64,000 bases of DNA from Leptothermofonsia sichuanensis E412 (GTDB taxonomy: Bacteria; Cyanobacteriota; Cyanobacteriia; Leptolyngbyales; Leptolyngbyaceae), in assembly GCF_019891175.1 (NCBI RefSeq), contig NZ_CP072600.1, positions 3,410,001 to 3,474,000 on the forward strand, given 5' to 3'. The notes under the pieces are model-generated. The model worked only from the letters and a program-made list of their open reading frames with translations. It was not told the DNA's origin and searched no databases. The first letter of the stretch is position 1. Each line of letters begins with the position of its first letter. Positions 8,160 through 16,565 of the stretch are shown piece by piece. The position numbers and the translations under genes are program-made.

Positions 8160-9755
8160 ATGCTGACCGCTGATTTTCCCTGGCTGACGACGAGCATCCT
8201 GTTTCCGATCGCAGCCTCTTTGTTGATTCCCTTCCTGCCAGATAAAGACGGCAAAACTGTCCGCTGGTACGCCCTGGTCATTGGACTGATCGATTTCGTC
8301 ATCCTGGTTTACGCTTTCTATACTGGCTACGACACCTCCAACCCGGATCTGCAACTGGTTGAAAGCTACAACTGGATTCCTCAACTTGATTTGAAATGGT
8401 CTGTTGGAGCCGATGGGCTTTCCATGCCCCTGATTCTGCTGACCGGATTCATTACAACCCTGGCAATCCTGGCAGCCTGGCCCGTGACGTTGAAGCCCCG
8501 TTTGTTCTATTTTTTGATGCTGGCAATGTATGGCGGGCAGATTGCCGTCTTTGCCGTCCAGGACATGCTGTTGTTCTTCCTGGTGTGGGAACTGGAATTG
8601 ATCCCGGTTTACTTACTGCTGGCAATTTGGGGTGGTAAGAAACGCCAGTATGCGGCAACGAAGTTTATCCTTTACACCGCCGGTAGTTCCCTTTTCATCC
8701 TGGTGGCAGCACTGGCAATGGCATTCTACGGTGATACCGTCACCTTTGATATGGGGGCGCTGGCACTGAAGAATTACACCATTACCTTTCAGCTCTGGAT
8801 GTATGCAGCCTTTCTGGTTGCTTATGCGGTCAAGCTACCCATTATCCCGTTGCATACCTGGTTACCGGATGCCCATGGGGAAGCCACTGCCCCGGTCCAC
8901 ATGCTGCTGGCAGGTATTCTGTTGAAAATGGGGGGCTATGCTCTGGTGCGGATGAATGCAGGTATGCTCCCGGATGCCCATGCCGTCTTTGCCCCTGCGC
9001 TGGTAATCCTTGGTGTGGTTAACATCATCTACGCTGGGTTGACCTCCTTTGCACAGCGCAATCTGAAACGCAAGATCGCCTATTCTTCTATCTCCCATAT
9101 GGGATTTGTGACCATTGGGATCGCATCCTTTACTGACCTGGGCTTAAGTGGCGCACTGTTACAAATGGTTTCCCACGGGTTGATTGGAGCAAGTCTGTTC
9201 TTCCTGGTGGGGGCAACCTATGATCGCACCCATACGCTGATGCTGGATGAGATGGGTGGTGTCGGTCAAAAAATGAAGAAAATCTTCGCCATGTGGACCG
9301 TTTGCTCGATGGCATCGCTGGCGTTACCAGGGATGAGCGGTTTTGTGGCAGAACTGATGGTATTTGTTGGGTTTGCCCAGAGCGATGCCTACAGTCCTGT
9401 TTTTAAGGTGATTGTGATTTTGTTAGCGGCTGTTGGAGTCATTTTGACCCCCATCTACCTGCTATCCAACCTGCGGGAGATTTTCTACGGCCCTGAAAAT
9501 AAAGAACTCACCTCCCATGAGGTCCTGGTAGACGCAGAACCTCGCGAGATTTTCATCATCGGCTCCTTGCTGATCCCCATTATTGGGATTGGATTATATC
9601 CAAAGCTCCTGACTCAAATTTATGATGCCAAAGCCATTGTGCTCACAGAGCGGCTGCGTAATAGTCTCCCCAGCCTTGCCCAACCCGCCCCTGCCAGACC
9701 AGTCGCAATGCAGCCCCTGAATGCGGAAGCCTTAAAAGCACCTTCCATTCAATAA
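8160..9755 (+). CDS. ndhD: NAD(P)H-quinone oxidoreductase subunit 4 (NdhD1 type)
   Basis: A 531-residue membrane subunit of NDH-1, a paralogue of NdhF with the same antiporter fold. Diagnostic stretches are [54 protein letters not shown] and [16 protein letters not shown]. It is multi-spanning with about 14 predicted helices. It lies 250 bases after ndhF on the same strand, the usual ndhF1-ndhD1 arrangement, so the pair probably serves NDH-1L. The tail ([17 protein letters not shown]) is a low-complexity extension. No Shine-Dalgarno site is visible because a heptamer repeat abuts the start. Confidence 0.92.
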   Translation: MLTADFPWLTTSILFPIAASLLIPFLPDKDGKTVRWYALVIGLIDFVILVYAFYTGYDTSNPDLQLVESYNWIPQLDLKWSVGADGLSMPLILLTGFITTLAILAAWPVTLKPRLFYFLMLAMYGGQIAVFAVQDMLLFFLVWELELIPVYLLLAIWGGKKRQYAATKFILYTAGSSLFILVAALAMAFYGDTVTFDMGALALKNYTITFQLWMYAAFLVAYAVKLPIIPLHTWLPDAHGEATAPVHMLLAGILLKMGGYALVRMNAGMLPDAHAVFAPALVILGVVNIIYAGLTSFAQRNLKRKIAYSSISHMGFVTIGIASFTDLGLSGALLQMVSHGLIGASLFFLVGATYDRTHTLMLDEMGGVGQKMKKIFAMWTVCSMASLALPGMSGFVAELMVFVGFAQSDAYSPVFKVIVILLAAVGVILTPIYLLSNLREIFYGPENKELTSHEVLVDAEPREIFIIGSLLIPIIGIGLYPKLLTQIYDAKAIVLTERLRNSLPSLAQPAPARPVAMQPLNAEALKAPSIQ

Positions 9756-9785
9756 GGCTCAAGCAGATAATAACCTCTAGACCTA

Positions 9786-9845
9786 ACTACAAAGGCACAA
9801 AGGACTCAAAGCAAGCTCCTGGTAGTCTTTGTGGTTTTGTTTCAG
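9786..9845. repeat. CACAAAG-type palindromic repeat copy
   Basis: CAAAGGCACAAAGGAC and the complementary TAGTCTTTGTGG form an imperfect hairpin. This is a short member of the family described at 841 and 21606. The rest of the spacer 9756-10015 holds no gene I can support. Confidence 0.5.
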
Positions 9846-10015
9846 TTCGACATCTTACAGCGGTTATGAATTGATTTCGCCACACCCGGTACCCGGTACC
9901 CAATGCCCAGAAAATGTGGCTGACTCAAAAGACTACCTCCAGGGTAGATTTAAGCCTTATCAACAGGTCAATTCTGCTCAACTCGGGCAGATTTTTGCCG
10001 AAAATTACCCACCCA

Positions 10016-10241
10016 GGTCTTAACCTGCTGGATGGCTTACAGACTGCCCTGGATGATTACTTCACTCACAAAGCGGTCAACCATTCGATATTGTCACCAC
10101 TCGTCCTCTGCATGAAATTGCCCCTCCACCCTTACCGATTTCCTGCTCGATATAATTCCGAGATTAACTCCTGAAATTACTCCAATCTGGGTGGAGGCAG
10201 ACACCTTAGACGTGATAGAAAAAAGTTTAAGCCCTGGTTGA
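10016..10241 (+). pseudogene. frameshifted relic of an unrecognised gene
   Basis: Three frames in succession read as one protein-like text. Frame one gives LNLLDGLQTALDDYFTHK; near 10082-10087 it must shift to give FDIVTTRPLHEIAPPPL; near 10134-10137 it must shift again to give TDFLLDIIPRLTPEITP and then IWVEADTLDVIEKSLSPG before TGA at 10239-10241. No start codon and no upstream domain are evident. The continuous amphipathic, Pro-spaced text across two shifts is what argues for a decayed gene rather than chance. I do not recognise the parent family. Confidence 0.5.
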
Positions 10242-10270
10242 CAGTTGTTTTTCATTAAGTAATGAATTGG

Positions 10271-10298
10271 TTGCACTTTTAAAAGCCTCAAGTATAAT
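10271..10298 (+). promoter_or_regulatory. sigma70-type promoter of the HU gene
   Basis: TTGCAC at 10271-10276 and a perfect TATAAT at 10293-10298 are separated by 16 bases, giving a short leader before the HU start at 10325. This is the cleanest housekeeping promoter I can read in the window. Confidence 0.6.
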
Positions 10299-10324
10299 CA
10301 CAGCAATCATTGCGAGGTTCTTAC

Positions 10325-10609
10325 ATGAATAAGGGCGAACTTGTCGATCAAATCGCGGCTAAAGCCAATGTCACCAAAAAAGATGCTGACCTGGTGTTGA
10401 CAACCATGCTGGAGGTCATTCTGGAAACAGTTGCCAGCGGAGAAAAGGTAACACTGGTAGGTTTTGGTACCTTTGAAGCAAGAGACCGTCAGGCACGGGA
10501 AGGACGTAATCCTTCCACAGGCAAACCCATTAAAATTCCTGCCACCAGAGTTCCTGCTTTCAGTGCAGGCAAGCTATTTAAGGAAAAAGTTCTGGAATCT
10601 AAGAAGTAG
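10325..10609 (+). CDS. hup: HU-type nucleoid DNA-binding protein
   Basis: A 94-residue HU/IHF-family protein that bends and compacts DNA as a dimer. It shows the N-terminal helical dimer part (MNKGELVDQIAAKA), the FGTFEARDRQAREGRNPSTG strand/arm signature and the conserved arm-tip Pro region (KIPATRVPAFSAGK). The length matches cyanobacterial HU (HanA type). The start is the ATG before NKGEL; a GAGG lies eight bases upstream, and an earlier in-frame codon at 10310 gives only five unconserved residues. The gene stands alone with its own promoter. Confidence 0.93.
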   Translation: MNKGELVDQIAAKANVTKKDADLVLTTMLEVILETVASGEKVTLVGFGTFEARDRQAREGRNPSTGKPIKIPATRVPAFSAGKLFKEKVLESKK

Positions 10610-10741
10610 TGCTCTACCAGGCAGATTTTGAAGGGTTGTAAGCCCTTCCAACCCCCCGTAAAGTGATCTTTCTGGATTTAGATGACCAGGCAAGGTTTTT
10701 GGGGTGAATCTGTAGTAGAAAAAGCAGTGGGACTCTGAATT

Positions 10742-11701
10742 CTACTCGTTGGTTTGGGTATTAGTCTGGCTGAGTGTGTTGTCCTTTGGTGGAAATACTA
10801 TTTCCCTCACCTGTCCCAGGGGTCCCAGTTTGGTTTGCTTGCCTCGATTGTAAGTGACATAAACGGCTCCAGCGTTACCAGAAATTAATACCAGTTTGTT
10901 TTGGGCGGTCCAGGTTCGCTGCATCCCCTGCCTCAGAGTGCCTTCAAATTCGGTTTTGCCATCCACCACTACCTCAATCCAGGAATCACCATCCTTCAGA
11001 TCAACCTCAACCTGGATCAGGGAAGGGTTTAATAGCGGTTCTGAGGGTTGGGAGGTTTCGGGTGAAGCCGGAGTGGTTGCCTGAATCTCTGAAGTGGGGG
11101 GTGAAGAGGGTGAGGGTGAAGGGGATTCTAATGGGAGGGAAGGGCTGGCTGCGATCGCCCCTTCCTGGGTTCCCTGGGGACGGGTTCCCTGGGGAGATCG
11201 GCTGGCGATGCCAAATGCACCTGCGGCTAACAAGAGCAGAGCAACTGAGCCAAACACCACATAGGGGGTGCGGGCTGGGGACCTGGCAGGGCGGGTAGCA
11301 CGGGGATGAGGCGGGTTGGTTGTTGAGGTGGTGCCCTTTTCCTTCACAGCCTCTTCTACAGAAGGGGCTGCTACAGGAGGGGCTGTGTTTCTGTGTTCAT
11401 TTCTATGCTCTGCTCCGGACGTTGCCACCTCCGTTGGGGATGACTCAATCGGAAAAGTTTTAGCCAGTGCCATCCCTTCCAGTCCAAGGGAATCCGCATA
11501 GCGACGAATGAACCCCTGCACAAATACGGGTTCAGGTAACCGCTCTATCTGACCATCATCCAGAGCCTGGAGCAATCGCAGGGGAATAAATGTTTTGACA
11601 GCAATTTCCTCCAATGAGATGGATTTTCTTTCCCGTTCTTCTCGCAGATAGTCAGCTATCTGCATCAGTTTCTCGACTTGAGCGGTGCTTAATCCTTTCA
11701 T
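10742..11701 (-). CDS. RodZ-like HTH membrane protein
   Basis: A 319-residue protein. It starts with a HTH_25/Xre-like cytoplasmic domain (YLREERERKSISLEEIAVKT, LLQALDDGQIERLPEPVFVQGFIRRYADSLGL in pieces). A Pro/Ser/Thr-rich linker, one transmembrane helix (YVVFGSVALLLLAAGAFGIA) and another Pro/Ser-rich linker follow. The C-terminus is a DUF4115-like beta domain (DSWIEVVVDGKTEFEGTL, GNAGAVYVTYN). This order is that of RodZ, which links MreB to the elongation machinery and shapes cells. The ATG at 11701 is preferred because AGGAAGG precedes it; an upstream start at 11815 adds 38 unconserved residues. Confidence 0.8.
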   Translation of the reverse strand: MKGLSTAQVEKLMQIADYLREERERKSISLEEIAVKTFIPLRLLQALDDGQIERLPEPVFVQGFIRRYADSLGLEGMALAKTFPIESSPTEVATSGAEHRNEHRNTAPPVAAPSVEEAVKEKGTTSTTNPPHPRATRPARSPARTPYVVFGSVALLLLAAGAFGIASRSPQGTRPQGTQEGAIAASPSLPLESPSPSPSSPPTSEIQATTPASPETSQPSEPLLNPSLIQVEVDLKDGDSWIEVVVDGKTEFEGTLRQGMQRTWTAQNKLVLISGNAGAVYVTYNRGKQTKLGPLGQVREIVFPPKDNTLSQTNTQTNE

Positions 11702-11944
11702 TTGCCTTCCTGCCGCCTTAAAGGCTTTATTATGACTGCAATGGGAGTATTTCAGCGATGCAAGTTCTGTTACAGTGATTTTCAAACGAGTGTCACCCAA
11801 TGAATGCGTGGCCATTCAGAGGAAGATTGATGGGGCATACCCAGATGAAAATCGCTGCAATGGGATCAATCTTCACATCGTCCGTATCATAGAGAAAGGC
11901 ATAAAGATATGTAAAGCGGGGGGAGGGGGGAATCCCGAATCCCT

Positions 11945-12574
11945 CTATCGGAGAAAGCTGCTGATCAGCCAGAGAACGAAAAAGTTAACCGCCAGGGTGA
12001 AGGCTTCTAATTGGATTTTTACCATGCCTAACGGGGCTTTGAGGACCTCTGCCAGGCCATATCCGATCGCTAAACCCAGCACCATCCCGACCAGGGACAG
12101 CAACACGGCTCTGCCAAACTTACGCTCTTTCCGAAACAGAAAGTAAAAAGTCGAACCAACCCCCAGAATCAGAGCCGCCTGACCTGTCTGCTGGAGAGTG
12201 GTAGCAGGCACAAACAGAACGAGTGCTGACAGGGCTGCCAGAATACCGGCTGGCAACAAAATATCTGATCGGGAAGGGGTATCAATCAACCGTTGTAGCC
12301 AGCCAGGGCCGGTGGGCGGTTGGATCGGGGTTGGACTGGGAGTTGCCTGAACCATTTTTTCAGGAAACCGGATTCGATCCGGCACCTTGATCTTGCCTTC
12401 CTGTCGTTGACGCAGGCGATCCATCAACACCGCATCGTAAGCAGCCTCAATCTTCTCAAGCTGCTTGCGATCGCCCTGATGTTCTGCAAACAGGCGATTT
12501 CGAGCATTTTGAATATCTTCGAAGCTAGAAGCTTCCGTTACCCCAAGCTGTTCGTATGGATTTTGACCACTCAT
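11945..12574 (-). CDS. CPP1-like (DUF3353) membrane protein
   Basis: A 209-residue protein with a J-like N-terminal segment (NPYEQLGVTEASSFEDIQNA) that lacks a canonical HPD. A linker follows (residues about 75-100), then about four hydrophobic helices (ILLPAGILAALSALVLFVP, AALILGVGSTFYFLF, AVLLSLVGMVLGLAIGY, FTLAVNFFVLWLISSF). This is the cyanobacterial/plastid CPP1-like family; the plant member is a chaperone-like protein that stabilises protochlorophyllide oxidoreductase. A membrane chaperone role is therefore inferred. It lies on the same strand as the RodZ-like gene downstream, about 240 bases apart, so it may be independent. Confidence 0.82.
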   Translation of the reverse strand: MSGQNPYEQLGVTEASSFEDIQNARNRLFAEHQGDRKQLEKIEAAYDAVLMDRLRQRQEGKIKVPDRIRFPEKMVQATPSPTPIQPPTGPGWLQRLIDTPSRSDILLPAGILAALSALVLFVPATTLQQTGQAALILGVGSTFYFLFRKERKFGRAVLLSLVGMVLGLAIGYGLAEVLKAPLGMVKIQLEAFTLAVNFFVLWLISSFLR

Positions 12575-13079
12575 TGCCGGTTACTCCACCTTACCTAACA
12601 AGCTAACTCAGTCTGCTACCTGTTCACAAGCCATTGTAGGGAAACCAAACAATTGTTGAGATAGGTTGAGGCAAGCTGGGGCATACTAGTGCTGATGGTA
12701 GCGCCATATTGTTAAGAAATGGGTCCTACACCCTGAAACTTTACCCCAGAGGTACAGGAAGCACACAGCTATTCCCCTGTGCCTTGTGCCTATGTGATAG
12801 AGTTTTAAGTTTTTCGGTTGATTGAATCCACGATCCTGAGCAATCTGCTCTTCACTACTCCAGAGTATAGTTTTGGTAAAAAACGTAACCAAAAATTTTC
12901 CTGGTTGGATCCTGAACTTTAGAGGTGCAGGCTTTTCAGATAGGCTGTAAGCAACTGGCTGACAATTGTCTAGAATATTGGATACTTAATTGACTGGATT
13001 GTCTCGTGGTGTGCTTCCTGGATAAACGCTGCTGTTCTTAAGTCAACTGTTCACCGTTCCTCCTCCTAAACGCAAGGTT
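12575..13079. other. intergenic region with one CACAGAG-type repeat
   Basis: A divergent spacer of about 500 bases between the CPP1-like gene and the response regulators. Positions 12740-12805 form a diverged member of the CACAGAG palindrome family (TTACCCCAGAGGTACAGG with a CCTGTGCC arm). Nothing else is recognisable. Confidence 0.5.
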
Positions 13080-13802
13080 ATGGCTATGGCTCCTGCCAAG
13101 ATTCTTGTAGTTGATGATGATCCCGCTATTCGAACTTTGATTCATCGTTTCCTGACCACACAGAACTATCAAATGGAGTCTGCTGAAGATGGTAAGACCG
13201 CTATGATAGTTTTTGAGCAGTTCAATCCTGACCTGGTTATTCTGGACGTTAATTTGCCGGATGCGAATGGGTACAACCTGTGTAAGGAAATGCAGGAGCG
13301 CACCGGGGTTTTTGTTTTGATGCTGACCAGTCGCACCGATGAAGCTGACAAGATCAGGGGATTTTCTCAGGGAGCCGATGACTACATTACAAAACCCTTT
13401 AGCCTGGGTGAGTTAGGGGTGCGGGTAGGCGCAATCCTGAAGCGCCAGCGAATTGTCACCACGGCGGAACAGCAATGTTTACAATTTGACAAATTGATCA
13501 TTGATCCGGTTCGGCGTGAAGTGAAGCTGAATAGCGATATTGTTCCTCTGACAGCATTGGAGTTTGATTTGCTTCACTTTCTGGCAAGCCACCCGGGTCG
13601 GGTGTGGCGGCGGGCGGAACTGATTCAGGAAGTATGGGACTACGAATATGTGGGCGACCAGCGAGTGGTGGATGTCCACATTGGGCAAATTCGCAAGAAG
13701 ATCGAGATTGATACCAGTCAACCCGCCCTGATTCAAACCGTTCGGGGGGTAGGATATAAGTTTGAAGCTCCCAGTACAGTCAGGCAGGAGTCCCCTTCTT
13801 AA
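13080..13802 (+). CDS. OmpR/PhoB-family response regulator (first of tandem pair)
   Basis: A 240-residue two-domain transcription regulator. The receiver domain is complete: acidic pocket VVDDDPAIR, phosphoryl Asp in LVILDVNLP (about 57), Thr/Ser in MLTSRTDE and Lys in ITKPFSLGEL. A winged-helix Trans_reg_C domain follows (LTALEFDLLHFLASHPGRVW, RVVDVHIGQIRKKIE, TVRGVGYKFE). No histidine kinase gene is adjacent, so the partner is encoded elsewhere. The next gene, 21 bases downstream, is a close paralogue, indicating local duplication. The start could be this ATG or the one two codons later. Confidence 0.9.
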   Translation: MAMAPAKILVVDDDPAIRTLIHRFLTTQNYQMESAEDGKTAMIVFEQFNPDLVILDVNLPDANGYNLCKEMQERTGVFVLMLTSRTDEADKIRGFSQGADDYITKPFSLGELGVRVGAILKRQRIVTTAEQQCLQFDKLIIDPVRREVKLNSDIVPLTALEFDLLHFLASHPGRVWRRAELIQEVWDYEYVGDQRVVDVHIGQIRKKIEIDTSQPALIQTVRGVGYKFEAPSTVRQESPS

Positions 13803-13823
13803 TGCAGATGAATAACGAATAGG

Positions 13824-14552
13824 ATGGCTATGGACTCTACGAAGAAAATTCTTGTGGTTGAAGATGACCCGGCAATCCGCAATCTAATTTGCCGGTTTTT
13901 AGGTGCTAAACAAAGCTACCAGTTACAGGCAGCTGAGGATGGGAAGAGTGCGATGACACTCTTCAAGCAATTTGACCCCGATCTGGTAATCCTTGACATT
14001 AATCTGCCTGATGTGAATGGCTCTCAGCTCTGTCGGGATATGCAGGATAGCACCAACGTCTGTGTTTTGATGCTGACCAGCCAGACCGATCAAACTATTC
14101 GGCTGCGATCGCTCTCCCAGGGCGCAGATGACTACATGACCAAACCCTTTGATCTGGAAGAACTGGCGGTTCGGGTCGAAGTGATTCTTCGCCGAATTCG
14201 CGATCGCAAGTCTCTGGAGCAAAAGTCTTTAACCTTTGGGGGACTGGTGATTGACCCGGTTCGTTATGAAGCCAAGCTCAATGATGAATTAGTGGATCTG
14301 ACTGCCCTGGAATTTAAACTTTTATATTTTCTGGCAAGCCATCCGGGTCGGGTGTGGACGCGGGCGGAACTGATTCAGGGAGTTTGGGAGCATGAATTTA
14401 TCGGCGATCCCCGGGTGGTTGATGTTCACATTGGGCAGATTCGTCGCAAGATCGAAGTTGATACCAGTCAGCCTATGTTGATTCACACCGTGCGGGGGGT
14501 GGGTTATAAGTTTGAATCGGCGGGTGCTCCTCAGCAGGGCGCAAGTGCCTAG
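13824..14552 (+). CDS. OmpR/PhoB-family response regulator (second of tandem pair)
   Basis: A 242-residue paralogue of the preceding gene with the same layout. The receiver has VVEDDPAIR, phospho-Asp in LVILDINLP, MLTSQTD and MTKPFDLEEL. The winged-helix domain has LTALEFKLLYFLASHPGRVW and VVDVHIGQIRRKIEVDTSQP. The DNA-binding halves are nearly the same in the two proteins, so they probably recognise similar sites, while the receiver surfaces differ more. The 21-base gap implies co-transcription. It ends five bases before the convergent glycosyltransferase gene. Confidence 0.9.
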   Translation: MAMDSTKKILVVEDDPAIRNLICRFLGAKQSYQLQAAEDGKSAMTLFKQFDPDLVILDINLPDVNGSQLCRDMQDSTNVCVLMLTSQTDQTIRLRSLSQGADDYMTKPFDLEELAVRVEVILRRIRDRKSLEQKSLTFGGLVIDPVRYEAKLNDELVDLTALEFKLLYFLASHPGRVWTRAELIQGVWEHEFIGDPRVVDVHIGQIRRKIEVDTSQPMLIHTVRGVGYKFESAGAPQQGASA

Positions 14553-14557
14553 AGCCT

Positions 14558-15331
14558 CTATTCAGCAACACCACCCTTGAGCCAGTGCAGCACCAACTGC
14601 CAGCCAAAAAGTATGATAAACACCGGGTTATGGAACAGATAGCGCTTCCATAGCCTTTTAGGTTCCATAGCCAGCCGATAAAGCCACTCCAGCCCCCATG
14701 CCATCATCCAGCGGGGTGCCTGGGAAACTTCACCACTGTGAAAGCTGAAGGCAGCTCCGACGCCTATCATAACAGCCTGTAACCGCCCCTGTTGCCGGGC
14801 CATCCATTGCTCCTGTTTGGGACAGCCCAAACCAACAAATACAACTGGAGCACCCGAAGCTTGAATATGGGCAATGTCAGCCGCTTCTTCATCGGGGCAG
14901 AGAGGACGGAACGGAGGCGCATGACTGCCGGCGATCGCTAATCCTGGAAACCACTGCTCCAGATTGGATTTCAGCTTTTCCAGGGTTGCTTCAGTCCCTC
15001 CATAAAGGTAAATGGGGATTTTCAATTGGGCTGCCCGCTCACACCAGGCCAGCATCAGATCAGGCCCATAGACCCGCGTTTGTTGCCGCATACCCAGAAG
15101 GCGCAATCCCAGCACCAGCGGCATTCCATCTGGAGTGACCAGGGCTGCCCCATTGACAATCCTCTGAAACGCAGGATTCCAGTAGGCAGACATTAGCACA
15201 TGGACGTTGGCTGCCACAACATAGCAGGAAGTTCCAGTGGTTACCCAGGACTGGATGCGATCGCAGGCATCCTCGTAGCTGGTGGCATCCACACGGGTTT
15301 TCAGAATGCAGGCATGGAGTTTAGCCTTCAT
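14558..15331 (-). CDS. WecG/TagA/CpsF-family glycosyltransferase
   Basis: A 257-residue GT26-family enzyme that transfers an N-acetyl-hexosaminuronic acid or N-acetylmannosamine-type sugar to a lipid-linked acceptor in surface polysaccharide synthesis. Family signatures are present: YVVAANVHVLMSAYWNPAF, VTPDGMPLVLGLRLLG with the catalytic Asp, VYGPDLMLAWCERAA, IPIYLYGG and VFVGLGCPKQEQWMA. The C-terminal amphipathic part (PKRLWKRYLFHNPVFI) is the membrane-contact segment described for TagA-like enzymes. No polysaccharide cluster surrounds it. Orientation is opposite to the upstream regulators. Confidence 0.88.
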   Translation of the reverse strand: MKAKLHACILKTRVDATSYEDACDRIQSWVTTGTSCYVVAANVHVLMSAYWNPAFQRIVNGAALVTPDGMPLVLGLRLLGMRQQTRVYGPDLMLAWCERAAQLKIPIYLYGGTEATLEKLKSNLEQWFPGLAIAGSHAPPFRPLCPDEEAADIAHIQASGAPVVFVGLGCPKQEQWMARQQGRLQAVMIGVGAAFSFHSGEVSQAPRWMMAWGLEWLYRLAMEPKRLWKRYLFHNPVFIILFGWQLVLHWLKGGVAE

Positions 15332-15333
15332 GG

Positions 15334-15410
15334 AGCAGGGGACAGGGTATCGGAGAGGAAGGATGAGGGAAGCGTTCTAATTTGTCCTGACCTGGATGCC
15401 TCCTCTATAC
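15334..15410. repeat. GGTCAGGAC-type repeat, copy 1
   Basis: GCAGGGGACAGGG at one end and TTCTAATTTGTCCTGACC with TGGATG at the other. The same order of motifs recurs at 21476-21572 and 42808-42914, with pieces near 54.96 and 58.3 kb. Ends are near CTATA, so a TA-type target is possible. Confidence 0.5.
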
Positions 15411-15440
15411 TGACGTATCAATAAACCGGAGGGCCTAATA

Positions 15441-15508
15441 TTCTACCACAGAGGCACAGAGAACACAGAGCTATTCCTCGGTGTTTCTGGGGTGAAGTTT
15501 CAGGTCAA
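15441..15508. repeat. CACAGAG-type palindromic repeat copy
   Basis: ACCACAGAGGCACAGAG with the complementary arm CTCGGTGTTTCTGGGG. It overlaps the last bases of the convergently read SDR gene (15505), so the repeat reaches into the 3' end of that gene. Confidence 0.55.
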
Positions 15509-16350
15509 AAATCGGCGTTTCTAAACTCATCCTGATTCTTAAATGTACTGCGGAGGAACCACTGGGTTAAATCGGGCAGAAACTGGTTAGAAGCGGCTGA
15601 CAGGTTTGCGGAGCCGACAATAACTTCAGGGCGATGATGTTCCACTGCATCCCAGATGGCTTCGGCAACCTGTTCTGGCTTTTCCACCAGTGGAACTTCT
15701 AAAAGCTGTTGAACCTGATGTTTGCGTGCTCTGACATCTTCGATATCCTTGCCTCGAAAAATGGCCCGTTCCAGAAAGTGACTCTTAATCAGGTTGGGAT
15801 AAATACCACAGACGTGAATTCCCTGGGGAGCCAGTTCGGTGCGGAGTGCCTCGGTTAATCCGGTGACGGCAAATTTGCTGGTGGTGTAAGGAAGCAAATA
15901 GGGGAAAGGCACCTTGCCGCCAATGCAACTGACGTTGACAATTGTGCCTTTTGCCTGCTCCAGAAAGTGGGGCAGAATGGCATGAATGGTGTGAATGTAA
16001 CCCCAGAGGTTCGTATCAATCGCCTGGTGCCAGTCTTCCAGCGTGAACTCTTCGACGGGTCCAGAGGTGTAAATACCAGCGTTATTGATCAGAACATCAA
16101 TGGAGCCAAAATAAAGCATGGCCTTTTCCACCAGTGTCTTGACCTGTTCCGGATCTTTGACATCGGTTGAAATTGCCCGGGCTGGGTGATTGGACGCCCG
16201 CAGATCCCTGGCGAATGCTTCTAAACGCTCGGAGTTACGGGCTGCCAGTGCCAGATTGTAGCCATGACGGGCAAAGATAAGAGCGGTTTCCCTGCCAATT
16301 CCCTGGGAAGCTCCTGTGATCAGAACCGTGGGAGCCATAGATTTGCTCAA
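15505..16350 (-). CDS. short-chain dehydrogenase/reductase
   Basis: A 281-residue classical SDR with an N-terminal Rossmann fold. The cofactor motif TGASQGIG lies at about 13-20, the NNAG motif near 90, the catalytic Ser in NVSCIGG and the Tyr/Lys pair in YTTSK. The Ala/Arg after beta2 (ALAARNSERL) favours NADP(H). The C-terminal about 40 residues (NQFLPDLTQWFLRSTF) form an amphipathic extension seen in membrane-associated members. The substrate is not predictable. It stands between a glycosyltransferase and ispG without close spacing to either. Confidence 0.87.
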   Translation of the reverse strand: MSKSMAPTVLITGASQGIGRETALIFARHGYNLALAARNSERLEAFARDLRASNHPARAISTDVKDPEQVKTLVEKAMLYFGSIDVLINNAGIYTSGPVEEFTLEDWHQAIDTNLWGYIHTIHAILPHFLEQAKGTIVNVSCIGGKVPFPYLLPYTTSKFAVTGLTEALRTELAPQGIHVCGIYPNLIKSHFLERAIFRGKDIEDVRARKHQVQQLLEVPLVEKPEQVAEAIWDAVEHHRPEVIVGSANLSAASNQFLPDLTQWFLRSTFKNQDEFRNADF

Positions 16351-16436
16351 GAAAGGGACTGATTTTCAGTGTGTAAAACCAGAGACGAGATGCCTTCTAA
16401 CTGGCGTAGGAGATTTAGGGATAGGGGGGTAGAAAG

Positions 16437-16565
16437 TAAGGGGGCAGGAAGTAGGGAGTAGGAAATGAGAGGTAGGTGGGAGATGTAGGCATACTGGCCT
16501 TCAGCGTTCAGCCCTCGCCGTCTTCTGCCGTCTGCCGTCTGCCCTCTGTTTTCTGCCTTCTGCCA
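16437..16565. repeat. low-complexity G-rich tract and CTGCCGT heptamer array
   Basis: The spacer between the SDR and ispG genes contains purine-rich GGGGCAGGAAGTAGGGAGTA-like sequence, then CTGCCGT/CTGCCCT units in near-tandem. It belongs to the heptamer-repeat style seen elsewhere in the window. No gene is present. Confidence 0.4.

Noticed and set aside
10610-10660. Terminator after the HU gene (GAAGGG / CCCTTC)
   Set aside because: The stem is only six base pairs and no T-run follows, so it was not listed as a feature.
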